From positions 61,703,209 to 61,767,208 of the forward strand of contig CM043971.1 in NCBI GenBank assembly GCA_014529385.2: 64,000 bases of DNA. Reading direction: 5' to 3'. Both the position numbers and the translations under genes were made by a program. The notes below the pieces were generated by a model that saw only the letters and a program-made list of their open reading frames with translations, made no database searches and was not told the origin of the DNA. Positions 12,549 to 25,296 of the stretch are shown in pieces. The DNA comes from Adiantum capillus-veneris. Lineage: Eukaryota > Streptophyta > Polypodiopsida > Polypodiales > Pteridaceae. Position 1 is the first letter of the stretch. Each line of letters starts with the position of its first letter.

Positions 12549-12844
12549 ATGGACATCAAAGAGATTGTGATTAACCTCAATGAAGGGATAGGGCAAACAA
12601 ACACACTTGGTTTTGTTATGGGGAGAGAGGGAGCTACATATAGGGAGATTAGAAAAGAGATTGACTCTAGTGGTTTAGCTTCAAATGACTATAGATTTTT
12701 GGGAGGCTCATGCATGTTACCAATAAGTGAAAAACAAGAGGAGATATGAAAGGGACCAATGATGAGGTGACAATAGAGTACAAAATTTGTGTTGCATCCC
12801 CTACAAAGTGCCCTAGGGTAGATTCTAGGCGGTGCATCCAATAA
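12549..12844 (+). pseudogene. Small ubiquitin-like-sized ORF, frameshifted
   Basis: A frame from ATG 12549 encodes about 66 residues and ends at a stop near 12747. A second frame overlapping it by a few bases continues for about 30 residues to a TAA at 12842-12844. Together they are about 97 residues, the length of a beta-grasp domain. The pattern (GFVMGREGATYREIRKEID, then NDYRFLGG and EVTIEYKICV) alternates strand, helix and strand as a ubiquitin-like fold would. Homology is not established. A splice-acceptor-like TTTACAG lies just upstream. It may be an N-terminal domain of a larger, lost gene. Confidence 0.35.
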
Positions 12845-13043
12845 GGATCCTCAACGTGTTAGGCAGCAACAAGTGAGACATGTCCCTTTAGTTCCTCGGT
12901 CGATGCTTCTGTGGAAGAGAGAGAAGGAGAAGCTCGTATGAAGAGCATTCTTGCTACACACTCCCAAGTCAAGAAGTGGGAATGAGATGTGAAGACTCCA
13001 AAGAGAAGTTGCGATTCAAAGGGCACTCTGATAGGTTACTCTA

Positions 13044-16000
13044 ATGTCAAAGGATAAAGATGGGAGGGCTCTGTTTCAAAACTGGTGCAAAGAATGCGAG
13101 ATCGCATATGGACAGGGAGGTCCAGATACCATAGACAATTTTATGAATTCACACTTAAAGACCATAAGTCGCATGCGATCCATGGGGATCCATGAAGCAA
13201 AAAGGTCAGACTCCCACACTGCAAGCCTAGAGGATCAGATTATTACTAGAAACAAAGAAAAGGTGGTTGAGGCAATGGAGGAGGTCAATGCATTTGCAGA
13301 AGAGAGGAAATCAAAATTTGAATTGGTGCTTGAGACAATTGATGACTATAAGTCTACCTCTAAAGTCTTTAAAGTGCAATGTTGATGGAAAATGGATCCC
13401 CCTATTTCCAAAGACAGGGTGTATCAAACAATGCATGATAGAGCACACAAAGTCAAAGGTGCATATTCAAGCTAGTGCTCCAAGCTCGCATGAAGGGACA
13501 AAGAAGGTTGGTCGTCCAAGTACGTTGCCGGTACCTGATGACCATCAGAAGGAGTTCACTGGATTTTTCAAACCAATCTCATGTAAATTGCATTATTAAC
13601 ATTTTTATTAGTATCGTAGATCTTTGTTGACAAGCTTGATGAATGTGTGTTGTCCTTGCTAGTATGTTTCGGGAAGTCATTGAGTGCACCAAAAAGAAAT
13701 GAAGGTGAAGGTATGCCATTCTAAGTACCTCTCTCTCTTTTTCTTGTACCACTTCTAAAGCAGTTTTTGATAAAAAAGACTTTTGTTGTTCTTTGTTTTC
13801 CTTTTGTTCCAAATAGAAGAAAAGATATATTCAACACTATGTTGGGGATTTTGGAAAAAATCATTCACATTTGGAGGAAACAAAATTGACCTAAAACCAT
13901 TTTTAGATGATAGTAGAGGGGGGGCAAATTGGTTTTGTGAACCAAACACCATAGCAAAGTTATATAAAGATCAATGCGTCCTCGACATATCTGGAATTTT
14001 TCGTCACAAAAATTGTTTGAGGAAAAGCAAGCATTGTGGATATTTCTCATGGATATCTCGTAAAACATTGGAAGAGATCCCCGAGGCAAGAGATACTCTG
14101 ACACTCTTTGAAGCTGTTAAATTGTGGGGAGGTACAAGAATGCACAACTTTCTCTCTTTGAACCTTGGGGGACCTCATATTTCAGCCACTATGAGGGCAA
14201 CAAGGAAGTCCATAAGTTATAAAACAACGGTCAGGGAGGATATTTTTCAACATGTGGCTGAGGTTTACAAGCATCAAATGGGTAGAAACAACATCCCGAT
14301 GGGCAGTGTTCCTGTTATTATTGCCAAAGATGAGACTATTATAAAGAGGATGGTCAGGTGGAATGCAAGGGATGATGAACTTGTTGGCTTTTGTGGAAGG
14401 AAACAAGAACACAATTGTGTACCAGATTTTGTGGTGGTCGTTGGTTTTGGTGAAGCCGCGTACAACAACGTTGTTGAGGCGTTCCACGCTAATATTATTC
14501 CTCACTATGCATGGGTTCTTATTGCAAATCCACTTATTCATTGTCTACCAAAGCTTGTCCTGGTGGTCCATCTGACAAGTAATCGATTTAATTTGAATTT
14601 TATCAAAGCGTAATGGGATGCGGTAGCATTGCTTTGGAATCGGCATCATAAAAACATTGTAGGTCCTTTGATTGGTCATGCTTCTGATGGGGATGCTCAA
14701 AGAAGGAAACTCATGAGAGATGACTACACTTCTCAAGTGGGTATTCGATTCTCTATTCCTTGGAAGGGGTGGCCACTAACAGCGAGCATAGATTATGATG
14801 GAAATATCTTGGGATTTCATGACTCGGACTTCATTCATAATGGGAAAAAGTGGGTTAACCCTATAGATAATGCTTCTAGAAGACTTGTCCTTGGCAAGGA
14901 TATCGCTACATTGAATCATGTTGCTCTTGTATATCAACATTTTAAGGTTGATGAGCATGGATTGCAAGAGGGTGATGTGGAGAGAAAGGACAGGCAAAAC
15001 TGGAGATCAGCCCAAAGATTGGCAGGACGTAAGGTGCAAGTGCATCTGAAGGATTTGCACATTGGAAGTCAATTTCAACAAGAAAGAACACTTGGAACAG
15101 AAATGTATCTTTCAATAGTAGCTTCATATATTGATATTTTTGTCTCCAACTCTCTCATTATTTGAGAGAGTGAAAGCTTTCGGCAAGGTTTCCTTATTTT
15201 TCAGGTACTCAGTGTTTAGACAAGGTGTCATTCTTTATGTTTGCCATTAAAATAAGACAATAGTTATTCATTTTGTAAGAAATATCTAACGTTGGTTTCT
15301 CACGATGTGGCACACTTGGATCATGAAACAAGCGATATACACTCTCAAGGAGAATTTCATAAGCAAAGAAACATTCCTTGGTATTCGGCTCTCTTGCCAC
15401 TTTATAGTTCTTCTAATCAAGATATTCAAAGAAAAGTATACACATCTAGAAGTTCCTTTGTCTACGGGGTCGGACACTTGTGAAAATTTCTTTTTAGCAA
15501 AGTTGGTGGTATGGTTAGAAATGAGAGGAGTTATGATGGAGTTGATTTGTTAAGCAGTGCTAGTGTGCTAAACAGGATCGCCGAGATTCAATCAAGATCC
15601 ATGCTTGTTTTTCCAGCAGCACACTCTAAACAAAAAAGCATATGGACTGTAATGAATCATGTACCTGGCGTTCCATTTGCCAATCTTGGTGACTACATGT
15701 CCGTATCTTGTGATGGGGACATAGTACGAGCTTTAAGAGAGGGCTTTTGTGAAGCGAAGGATGTGTGCAAAATACTAGGCATTCACGATATCTCTTGGTG
15801 CCATGACACATGGCAAGAGAGATATCTTGAAGATATAATGGTTGCCAATGCAGATGACCAAATTTTGGATTATGGAGTTGTTGATGACCTTTCTCTTGAG
15901 ATAGAGGAAGGTGCAAATGAGTTGAGCACATGTGACAAAGATGACTTGATAGTCGCAGAATGTAAGTTACGCCATGTGTTCGATGAGATAGTTGATGAAG

Positions 16001-16608
16001 AGGAGAAAGTTCAGAGCCAGTTTTGTTCTTTTGTAGAGATAGATGGCAAGAAAATGTGTAAGAGTACTCTTGTGAGTCAGCTAAATAAAAATCCAACTCT
16101 GTCTAAGGACAGACTAACAAGGGTGAAAAGTGGGATTTATTCTTCAATGGATAAAAAGATCAGGTTTCAAACAGGAACTTCTCTTGTAGTAGGCTCAGAT
16201 AGTGTTGTTTTATTTGAGGGTTTGTCTTCCAAAGATGGCACAAGGTGCAAGAGCAAAGGAAAGATCTGTAGCACTAGCGAAGGTGCAGATAAAGGTACAT
16301 GGTATCTTAGAAGATTTGTGTGTATGAGAAGAAAAGTGGGAGCTGCTATGAAAGAGACCAGGGGTCCTATTGATCTTCTTGACTGACCTGCAAATGTAGA
16401 GATACATCTTGTATGGTATCAAAAAGCTAAGGGTGCAAGGAGCTATACATACGATCTTGTGGACAATCAATGTGTATCCTTGGAGTCTATAATTTCACTT
16501 GCAAACTTGATGTATGATTTGGAGACTAAGAAATACCAGCTTGATGCTAAGGACTGCAAGGTCTTCAATGAGTATGTGCAAGGTAAATTGACTTCATTTG
16601 TAAATTAG
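13044..16608 (+). pseudogene. Transposase-like pseudogene, superfamily not recognised
   Basis: A chain of plus-strand frames (13044-13385, 13382-13599, 13783-14613, 14614-15165, 15305-15553, 15511-16386, with coding-like sequence to 16608) reads as one long protein of roughly 1000 residues broken by a few stops and frameshifts. The N-terminal part has a Cys/His-containing segment near 13420-13470 that could bind zinc. The middle has GPLIGHASDGDAQRRK near 14665. Further on, STGSDTCE is followed, after an apparent one-base shift near 15490, by SKVGGMVRNERSYDG, a layout seen in the catalytic half of large plant transposases. A DDE triad cannot be placed with confidence. No terminal inverted repeats were found. 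A decayed host gene is the alternative. Confidence 0.45.
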
Positions 16609-17499
16609 GTTCAAGCATGTGCAAGACAAAAGTTCATGGGATTGGTTTGTACAATAAAGAGCTATATTTATTTGCTAATTCTAAGCGTAACTATTTTGAA
16701 TCTTACAGGTTCATACTTAAGCTGGATGCAAGTGGCAAAGATGAGGGATGACTACGCTTTGAAAATATTGACTTAGAATTGTGCTCAGTACCTAGATAGG
16801 AGTAAAAAGACGATGTGCCCTATGAAAGATGTTTGTCCGACATGGCATGTGGACTAGTGAAATGTTGATTGGGTGCGCATTTGGTTTAGGAAACTCTCTT
16901 CAGACATTTCATTTTGACACGGCAGCCATATGACATGGACATGCCATTTTGTTGATTGTGTAGTATGAGAAGCATGACATACTAGCACTTGGAGTGTAGT
17001 TTGGTTTTGAGGGTTCTTAAGTTGATTTGGTAGGCTACTTTTATGTTTCGATTTTGTGTTTGTTTTGTACATGATCACCCATCGATGTGGACACGGCCTT
17101 TTGGTAATCATGTGATTAGACTATGTGATTGCAGGTTTCCTATGTACTATGATATGCAAGTCATATAACCACTTTGAAGTTAGATTACTTTGACTCTATT
17201 GAAAATGTGTTTGATTTTAATGTGTAAGATAATCCTTAAATCCCACGTGGGAGCCCAAGATGAGGTGGACAGTTTTTTTGGAAAAAGAACTTATGTGATG
17301 AAAACCCCATGTGGGAGCCCAAGAAAAGGGTATACTGATTTTTTTTTAGAAATAGGTCTCCGTACAAAGGAGACTCTGGCAAAAATTTTAAGATTTATAT
17401 TTTATGTACAAACTCAAAATTAAAATACAGATGGTGCTTTTTTAAAAGTTGCATTTTGCTTAAACATAGACGTGCATTCATATCACATATAATTACTTT
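16609..17499. other. Intergenic stretch, no recognisable gene
   Basis: AT-rich sequence without a supportable gene. A short phrase, GTGGGAGCCCAAGA, occurs twice about 66 bp apart (17248 and 17314). Nothing else is recognised. Confidence 0.5.
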
Positions 17500-19086
17500 T
17501 GTAACATTTAATGGTCTAGTAACTTCTGTGTAGCGAAAAATAGCATGAACATAGTGAGCATTTCATTATAGCTTCCTAATGAGAATAACAAGAGTGCTTG
17601 GGTGGAGAGAGCAACAAAAAGTATAACACCTAGTTAGATAGCATGCACAATACTTCAAAAGAGAGAGAAATTAAGCAATTGATAACAATTGAGGACTGGA
17701 TTTTCATGGAGCCATGGTCCCCGCTCCAAAAGGCTTTGTATTATGGTTTCTCCCATCAAGAGAGACATTTTACAATACAATCCTTTGTGTTCCTTCAATA
17801 CTAGCTAGTGCAATGAAGATGGAAACTTCATGCACTAAGCAAAACACTTATCAAACACAACATCAATTCCCTCACGGTCTGAGACCCAAGACCTCACACA
17901 CCTTTGAAGATGGTGAGAGCTAGTGGGGTATGAGAGTAGATAGAGGAAGAAGGAGTATTCTTACGAGAAAGATGTACATCTCCTCACATAATCACTCATA
18001 TTAGCATAGCTTAGCTTAGTAATTAGCATGGTAGAGGAGATGAGCATGCATTGAAGCTTGGCTCTCGGTTGGATTTGCATCACAAAGCCAAGAGTTGTTG
18101 GTGTAGGCCTCCCTTCTCACAAGCTTGGAGTAGGTGGTAAGCTTTCCATCAAAGCTTGAGAAGGAGAGAGAGTCTTCTTTGCTTCACACATGAGATTGTG
18201 TGAGTGTGTGTGTGATAATGCCCTCCAAAAATCAGCCCCCTCTCTCTATTGGTCGACCCCCCTTGCTAATTGCTCATGCTACAGCCCTATTGGATATCCC
18301 CAGGCCTAGACAATGGAAATTAAGCAGCATAAGCGATAGCCTTTTGACATGTGTCCCCCTTTCCCCTTTTGTGAGAGCTTTAGCTAATTTATTAATGCAA
18401 TTAAACTCTCATTGGACCCCTTTGTCTCCTGGCCAATAGGAATCAGGCAAGCCATTGGGCTGTTGAATGCTCATTGGACCCCTTGGGAGACTGTCCAATA
18501 GTCTTCTAGAGAGCTTAATTCTTATTGGTTCTTTTATTAAGTGTTTTTAAATTAATTAAACTAGACTTACTCTAGCCTAATTCTCATTGGTCCACCTCCA
18601 AGGCCATCCAATAGGATTTGAGTACACCTTGTGGGCATCTGGGCTAGGGAGCTGACATGTGTCCCTCATTCCCTTTGTGTAAAGGGAGCTTGTGTGTGTG
18701 TGAGAGAGTTTCTCTCTCATCTCCTACTTCTAGGGCTCGCCCCCTCCTATGTAGGGATGGTTGAAGACTTTTTGGGACACACACAAAGCATCCAATTTCC
18801 CTAGTGTTTGGCCTTTTGACACAACCTTTGAATTTTGAAACCTTAGCATTTTGGAAGCCTTAATGGGCTGAACCTTAGGGTCTTTTAAGCCCATTGGTGC
18901 ACATTGCTCTTTTGGAGATGGCCCCCCTTTTGGATCCCTATTTTCCCTCCTTTGGATCCCTACTGTGGCCAGTCTGCTAGCTTAACCAATATTCTAGCTT
19001 TTTCTCCCCTAGCACTTTCCCATATTAAATGATCAGTTTAACATGAGAAAATCATTTAGGAGAATTAGATATTGATTATTATGACA
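17500..19086 (-). repeat. 3' LTR of gypsy-1
   Basis: About 1587 bp, bounded by TGTCATAATA and TGTTACA on the minus strand. Its right 130 bp match 25172-25296. Its left 1100 bp match 30931-32040 in the opposite orientation. It contains short CTCATTGG-type phrases repeated at about 18400-18600. Confidence 0.82.
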
Positions 19087-19152
19087 TTACCTCTTCCTTG
19101 AAATCATAGTCGTCCTTGACAATGGGGTAGAGAAGATAAAGCATATTCATTA

Positions 19153-19337
19153 TGAAGGGGATCGGGGAGCATCACAGACGGAGAGTGAGAGAGAGAAGGA
19201 GACACACACACGATGTGGGTGGGGAGACTCAAAGAGTGGCAGCCCCCTATACACTTATGCTATGTATAAGGTATACAAGTCAGTGGGCGCCCAGACTCTG
19301 GGCGACCGGGCAAGGCACAGACGCCTATACCCCAACA
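19153..19337 (-). repeat. 3' LTR of the copia derivative
   Basis: 185 bp, TGTTGGGG to CCCCTTCA on the minus strand, near-identical to 21491-21675. Confidence 0.93.
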
Positions 19338-19416
19338 ACCTCCCACTTAAAGGCGACTGTGCCTTTAAGCAAGGGAACCTAGTCTAAAGACTACAAAAGG
19401 TGAGAGAAAACCGCTC

Positions 19417-20960
19417 TCAACCGATGCCCACTGGCTGGCTGTGATCGTGTGCATTCGGCTGTCCTGCTCCCGTGTAAGTCCATACACCACCAGACATACC
19501 GCACACGTACTGCAAGTATGTACACAATACCTGCATATCTCCCTCGTGCACTATGCCATCATTAGTCAACAAACGATTGACAACCCCAACTGCAAATGCT
19601 CCCACTGCAGCTGCGATATCCGGTCTCAAGATCAACATCTCATACATGAGACCACCGAATGCCGATGCAATGCTAGCGGGCCCTGCTAGCTCTACGAAGC
19701 ATGCATCAACATATATATCCCTGGCAATAGGCATCTCTGACTGACAAGGCGTGTCAGCCACATGCATCTCCTGACTGTCCGCAAAAGACGCATCAACCTG
19801 TCGTGCAACCTCAGAGCAAACCAGCTGCTCTAGGTGTCTGCTGGAAGACATATCCTGCACAACTATATCCCCATGCTCACTGTCGAGCATAGAAAGGAAT
19901 GACTACATAATCGCTGACATCTCAGCCTCCTCTGCAATCATCCACTGCAAACATGACCACTCAATCTGTTGTGACTCACTAGAGCTCTCATGCTCTAACT
20001 CCGTATACATAGACTCTTGCACAACATCCTCCTGTCGTGGCTCACTAGAGCAAGACCGCTCTACCTGTCTATCCTGCATAGAAGTATCTCGCACAACTGA
20101 CTCTCTGCTTTGCTCAGTCACTAGCAAAGCATGCATGTCTGACTCTGTCACCTCTCTGTGTGACTGCTCAAGTCGTGCCCCAACTGTGTGGACAACGAGC
20201 TCACTACTCTGCACTCCATGCAAAGCATCCTGCAACCCACAAGCAAAAGAGACTGTCTGGGTCTCTCGCTCTCTGCATGGTTGTAACAAGATTGAGACTC
20301 GACCATCTCGCACCAGTACTACGTGCAACCATCAACCATGTGCACACAACCAAGTCTCCCACTAGAAAACGTGCTAAACCACTCACGATGCGACGTGACA
20401 TGGAAAGTAGCATCTGAATCTAGTAACCAATGTGAAGACAATGTGCAATCCGATATGCAATCCGTAGACATAAGATCGTCTGAAGACAAGCTAGATGTAA
20501 ATGTGACATCGCCGTCACAATCATACTCGGTAACCACCGTACTGATCTCACTAGCATCTGTCATGCCCAAATCTGCATCACGCATATGTCGCCTCCGTTG
20601 TCTCAAACACCTGAAACATCGACGCCTAATGTGCCCTCTATGTCCACAATGCCAACATGTCAAGTCTCTATGCCGTCGAGACTTGCGTGTGGGATCAATC
20701 TCTCCCATGGACATAGAAGTGGGACTAGACTTCCCTGTAGACATGGATGTCACGTACATAGCATGTAAACTCTGCCATAAAGCATGAGTTGTAGTCTCCC
20801 TCGAGACCTGCCAGTCAATAGACTCAACCAAATGCAAACGAATCGTAGACATTGCTAACTCATCAAGATCCTGCCAATCATCATCACGCATAGACTTGGG
20901 CTTCGCCGATAAACCACGCAAGGGTTTATCCTGCCCCAAATCTGTCAATGCAACAAGCAT
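19417..20960 (-). pseudogene. Copia gag, protease start and polymerase remnant (fossil)
   Basis: From right to left, the frame starting at 20960 carries a Gag core (STIRLHLVESIDWQVS, then TTHALWQSLHAMY) of the copia/retrotran_gag type. A CCHC zinc knuckle (CWHCGHRGHIRRRC, near 20670) follows. Next comes the start of a copia protease (WLLDSDATFHVTSHREW, near 20400). Further left, 19890-19417 keeps a piece matching the end of copia reverse transcriptase (RPDIAAAVG near 19610). Integrase and most of the polymerase are absent. There are a few breaks. Confidence 0.8.
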
Positions 20961-21476
20961 ATGTTCCTTTCAAGCAACAAAATCTGTACCATCAAACTGT
21001 GTCAGACCATAACGCTGGAAGTCAAATGAAAAATCAGCCATAATGCTCGCAAAAGAGCAACCAACAATGAGTAGCAAATGTCAACCAAATCAGCCCTAAA
21101 CTGGCTCGAATCGCATCAACAAAAGTCTGCAAATATGGCTGCAAATCAGCCCCAAAACAGCCCCAAAATTCAGCTCTTAAACAGTCGCATAAACAAGTCA
21201 CAAACGTGTCCCAGATCAGTCTACAAACTGAGCCATACATGGACACCTGCAAAGAGGAAACAATGGCTGAAAATTCAGCGCCCAAATAAGCCCTCAAACC
21301 TGCCTGTAAACTTGTCGACCAAGCTTGACCACACCAAGCTCCTATTGCTCCAAAGACAATGCTCCTCAAGCTAAAATCTCTCTCCGTGAAACTCCACGAT
21401 CGAACTCCACCGTCGAGAGCGAGCAAGCTATCGTCTCGAAGCTGTCAAAGCCGTCGTGCTCTTCGCGGTCACCATA

Positions 21477-21489
21477 GCTCTGATACCAA
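21477..21489 (-). other. Primer-binding site of the copia derivative
   Basis: TTGGTATCAGAGC on the minus strand lies one base inside the 5' LTR. This is the common plant initiator-tRNA-Met site and fixes the direction of the element. Confidence 0.92.
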
Positions 21490-21490
21490 T

Positions 21491-21675
21491 TGAAGGGGAT
21501 CGGGGAGCACCACAGACGGAGAGTGAGAGAGAGAAGGAGACACACACACGATGTGGGTGGGGAGACTCAAAGAGTGGCAGCCCCCTATACACTTATGCTA
21601 TGTATAAGGTATACAAGTCAGTGGGCGCCCAGACTCTGGGCGGCCGGGCAAGGCACAAACGCCTATACCCCAACA
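21491..21675 (-). repeat. 5' LTR of the copia derivative
   Basis: 185 bp, partner of 19153-19337. Confidence 0.93.
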
Positions 21676-21968
21676 CATTAGTCCTTTTTCCTAGCGGATA
21701 GAGGATCCCTATGTTACCCTGCGACATCATTTCAGAATGGATGACTAGTCCATTTGGAGCTTGAGAGCCTAAGCTGCCGCAAGCATGTCTGCACATTAGT
21801 CCTATCAATCTTCCATAGTAGAGTGACAAGCTCTACTTGGTGTTTGGGAGACGTCGTCTCCGCAAACTTGATCTAAGTTTGCATACTACTTCATTTTTGT
21901 TCACAATAAAGAAAATGAGAGTCTTATAAGACAAAAACTTTGTTCATTTTTAACATTTGTACATTTGC

Positions 21969-24900
21969 TTACTCTAGGGAATCATTGTAAGCATTGACAA
22001 GGTTTAGGTTATCCTTTACTTGTATGCCTTGCATCCATCTAGCATCTTCAAAAGGATAATTCTTAAACTTAATAAGATATCGGCGGATAGTCTTACCGCC
22101 TCTTAGTACCTTGTCTTCATGTCGGAGAATGGACTCGGGCTGCAGCACCTCTTCTTGGTCCTCGATCTCCGGTGGGTCTTCAATAGTAGGTTCTTGAGGT
22201 GGCTCTCCTTTGTAAGACTTTAATAGGCTCACATGAAAAGCATTGTGTATGAGCCAATGACTGGGCAACTTGAGTTGATAGGCCATCTCATTGAATAGCC
22301 TAAGAATCTGGAAGGGACCATAGTACCTTTTTGCTAACTTAGCCTAGTACTTTTGGTGTCCCATAGGATTCTTGCCCATCGTGTGCCTTAGTCGAGCCCT
22401 GGGAAATTTTAATAAGACCCAATCATTTTCTTTAAAGGCTTGGGCTCTTCGGTGCTTGTCAGCAGTAGCCTTTTGCCTTTGCTGTGAGATAGAGATAGAA
22501 TCCTTAATCTTTTGGAAAGATTCTTGTAGGTCTCCGCTATACTCATCTGCAGCGAAGATCTTCCCGTGTACATTAAGTAGCAAGGGACTTTTTGATCTTC
22601 CCTCAATTACCTCAAAAGGTGCCTTTCCTGTGGAAGTATGTACAATATTATTGTAGGCATACTCCACTAAGGGTAAGTACTTCTCCCATTGGGATCTTTG
22701 ATCTACTTCCGTTACATAGGCTTTTAGTAGATCGAGAATTGTTAGGTTAGCTATTTCACTTTGGCCATCTGTTTGCAGGTGATAGGCAGAAGAGAAGTTT
22801 AGCCTTGTTCCTAAATTCTCAGAGAGACCCTTCCAAAAATTATTGGTCATTCTAGGATCTCTATCCGACACTATGGACATTGGCAAGCCATGATACTTGA
22901 AGATTTGTGAAATGAAGAGGGTTGCCATTTGATGGGCTTTGATAGTCTTTTTGACAGGTATAAAATGAGCTTGTTCACTGAACCTGTCTACTATCCTCCA
23001 TATTCTCGTATTCCCATGGATAGACTTAGGCAATCCAATGATAAAATCCATGGATATGCTCTCCCATGGTGAATTTGGGATTGGCAAAGGTTGAAGCAAT
23101 CCAGGTTGCTTCCCTCTATCAAACTTTGTCTTTTGGCATGCCACACATTTAGAAACATACTCTTGTATGTTTGCTTTCATAGTAGGCCAATAGTAATATG
23201 TTTCAATCCCCTTTAAGGTAGACCGAATCCCTCTAATACCCCGCATAAGGAGGAGCATGAGATTCATACATTACTTTCTCACGTAGTGAGCTAGTAACAC
23301 ATAGTCTATTTCCATAGAGAAGATAATCATCTTGTAAGGTAAATGGTTCCTCTTTCTTCCCTAATGCAAGGGCTGAAATCACATATCTAAAATTGGGATC
23401 AATAGCATACTCATCTATCATAGAAGATAGATCATTGTGAGTTGCTATGGAAACCGCATTCACTCTCGGCCATCTTGAGAGTGCATCGGCTACTTGATTA
23501 TGCTTGCCAGCAATGTGAGCAATATTGAAATGAAATTGCGAAAGGAAATTTTTCCACCTCATTTGTTTGTCGGGGAGCTTGTTCTGCGTCATGAAGTACT
23601 TAAGACTTTGGTGATCCGTTCGCAGAATGAAAGGAGTCCCCAATAAATAGTGCTTCCATGAGTCTAAGGCATGTAGAACTGCGAGGAGTTCCTTTTCATA
23701 TATGCCTAGGGCTTGTTCAAACAAGGTCAAGCCTTCGACTTTCATAGCCTATGGCATGCCCTTCTTGGAGCAAAATAGCTCCAAAACAATCACCACAAGC
23801 ATCACATTGGACCTCAAATGGCTTTGAGAGATCCGGTAGTGTAAGCACAGGTTGAGAGATAAGTTTTTCTTTAAGCTTTTCGAAAGAATTGTTCTCCTTG
23901 GTAGACCATGTGTACCTAACGTTTTTCTTTGTTAGGTCATGTAATGGTCCTGCTATTAGTGAGAACTTTTTTATGAAGCGTCTATAGTATGCACACATAC
24001 CTATAAAGCTTCTTAAGTCATGAAGATTCCTTGGTTTAGGCCATTCTTTTATTACCTCTAACTTTGATGGATCCATTTGGATGCCATCTTGAGAGATAAT
24101 GTGACCTAATATTGAATTTCTTGTAAGAAAAATTCACTTTTCTTTCGATTAACATAAAGTTTATTCTCTCTTAAAACTTGAAATATTACTTGGAGGTGTT
24201 GCTTGTGTTCGTCTAATGAATTAGAGTAGATGATGATATCATCAAAGAACACTCCAGTAAAGGTTTGGTGAGGCCTGAATAGCTTCTCCATCAAGCGGTT
24301 GAATGTAGCCGGTGCATTGGCCAAGCCAAAAGGCATGACAATGTATTCATAAAGACCAAACGTAGTGCAAAATGCGGTCTTTACAATGTCTTGATCAACT
24401 ATCCTTATTTGATGATAGCCACTTTTTAGGTCAATCCTACTGAAGTAGGTGGACCCTTGTAGCTTATCAAATAGGTCTTCTACCCGTGGAACGGGAAACC
24501 TATTCTTGATAGTGATCCTATTTAGTGCTCTATAGTCGACACACATATGATATGTGCCATCTTTCTTTTGCACTAGTAGCACAAGAGAACAAAATGGAGA
24601 TGAGCTAGGCCTAACCATGCCCTTCTCGACTAACTCATGCACTTGCCGCATAATCTCCTCTTGTTGAGCTTGAGAAACTCTATAAGGAGGTTTGTTAGGC
24701 AGTGAACTTCCTTAAAGAAGTTCAATTGCATGGTCATCATTACCTCGTTTAGGAGGTAGTTTACAAGGGATGTCGTCAATAAAGACATTTTGAAATCCCT
24801 TTAGAAAATTGGATAACTCTAATTCCTTTTGATTGTGTATATTTTCTTTTGCTAAAACATTAGGTTCATTTTGAGAATCTTTAACAAAAATCATGTACAC

Positions 24901-25146
24901 GAAAATAAAGCTCTTTATTGACTTGTTGAAAGCTTGTGTATGTACAATGGGTATAGTGTTACCCATTTCCTTAGCATCTATATGCATATCTTTTTCCTTG
25001 AACTTAAAGGAGATTCTCCTTTCATGGAATTTAACATTGGCAGCCATACGATCAAACCATGGTGCCCCTAAGATTACATCCTCATGCTTGAGAGGAGAGA
25101 TAGAGAAGTCCTCTTTGTCCACATAGCTTTGGACATGGAGCCTCAA
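21969..25146 (-). pseudogene. gypsy-1 pol region (fossil)
   Basis: Domain order on the minus strand is as follows. An aspartic-protease-like segment (VILGAPWFDRM) lies at about 25146-24712. Reverse transcriptase ([33 protein letters not shown]) lies at 24651-24106. RNase H (PFILRTDHQSLKYF) lies at about 24076-23500. The integrase zinc region and core (SMDFIIGLPKS, SDRDPRM, TDGQSEIANL) lie at 23267-22344. A chromodomain-like tail (RRYLIKFKNYPFEDARW) lies at 22286-21969. This order, with integrase after RNase H, is diagnostic of Ty3/gypsy, and the tail points to a chromovirus. About five breaks interrupt it. Gag is not present. Confidence 0.9.
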
Positions 25147-25171
25147 TTTCCTAATTAAGGGAGTGACTGAA

Positions 25172-25296
25172 GCTCTGGCCGGTCTGCGAGCTTAACCAAT
25201 AGTCTAGCTTTTTCTCCCCTGGCACTTTCCCATATTAAATGATCAGTTTAACATGAGAAAATCATTTAGGAGAATTAGATAGTGATTATTATGACA
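25172..25296 (-). repeat. 5' LTR remnant of gypsy-1
   Basis: About 125 bp matching the beginning of the 3' LTR (18960-19086), ending at the same GATTATTATGACA. The rest of this LTR is gone. Confidence 0.85.

Larger units (their letters stand above)
19153..21675 (-). mobile_element. Ty1/copia LTR derivative, internally deleted (fossil)
   Basis: Two 185-bp LTRs (19153-19337 and 21491-21675) differ at only three positions. The element is flanked on both sides by the 5-bp target duplication CATTA (19148-19152 and 21676-21680). On the minus strand the 5' LTR is followed by the primer-binding site TTGGTATCAGAGC, complementary to initiator tRNA-Met, and the 3' LTR is preceded by a purine tract. The coding part keeps gag, a protease start and a scrap of polymerase. 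At about 2.5 kb it is far shorter than the ~5 kb of a full copia element and would have needed a partner for movement. It is among the youngest insertions in the window and looks broken. Confidence 0.93.
17500..25296 (-). mobile_element. Ty3/gypsy chromovirus-type LTR retrotransposon (gypsy-1, fossil, copia nested inside)
   Basis: Read on the minus strand, a 5' LTR remnant (25172-25296) is followed by protease, reverse transcriptase, RNase H, integrase and a chromodomain-like tail (25146-21969). A purine tract just above 19087 then leads to a full 3' LTR (19086-17500). The LTR starts TGTCATAATA and ends AATGTTACA. The 5' LTR keeps only about 125 bp and gag is missing, so the 5' end has been lost. 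The copia derivative at 19153-21675 sits in the 3' untranslated part. No clear target duplication remains. It has several breaks and is not recent. Confidence 0.85.
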
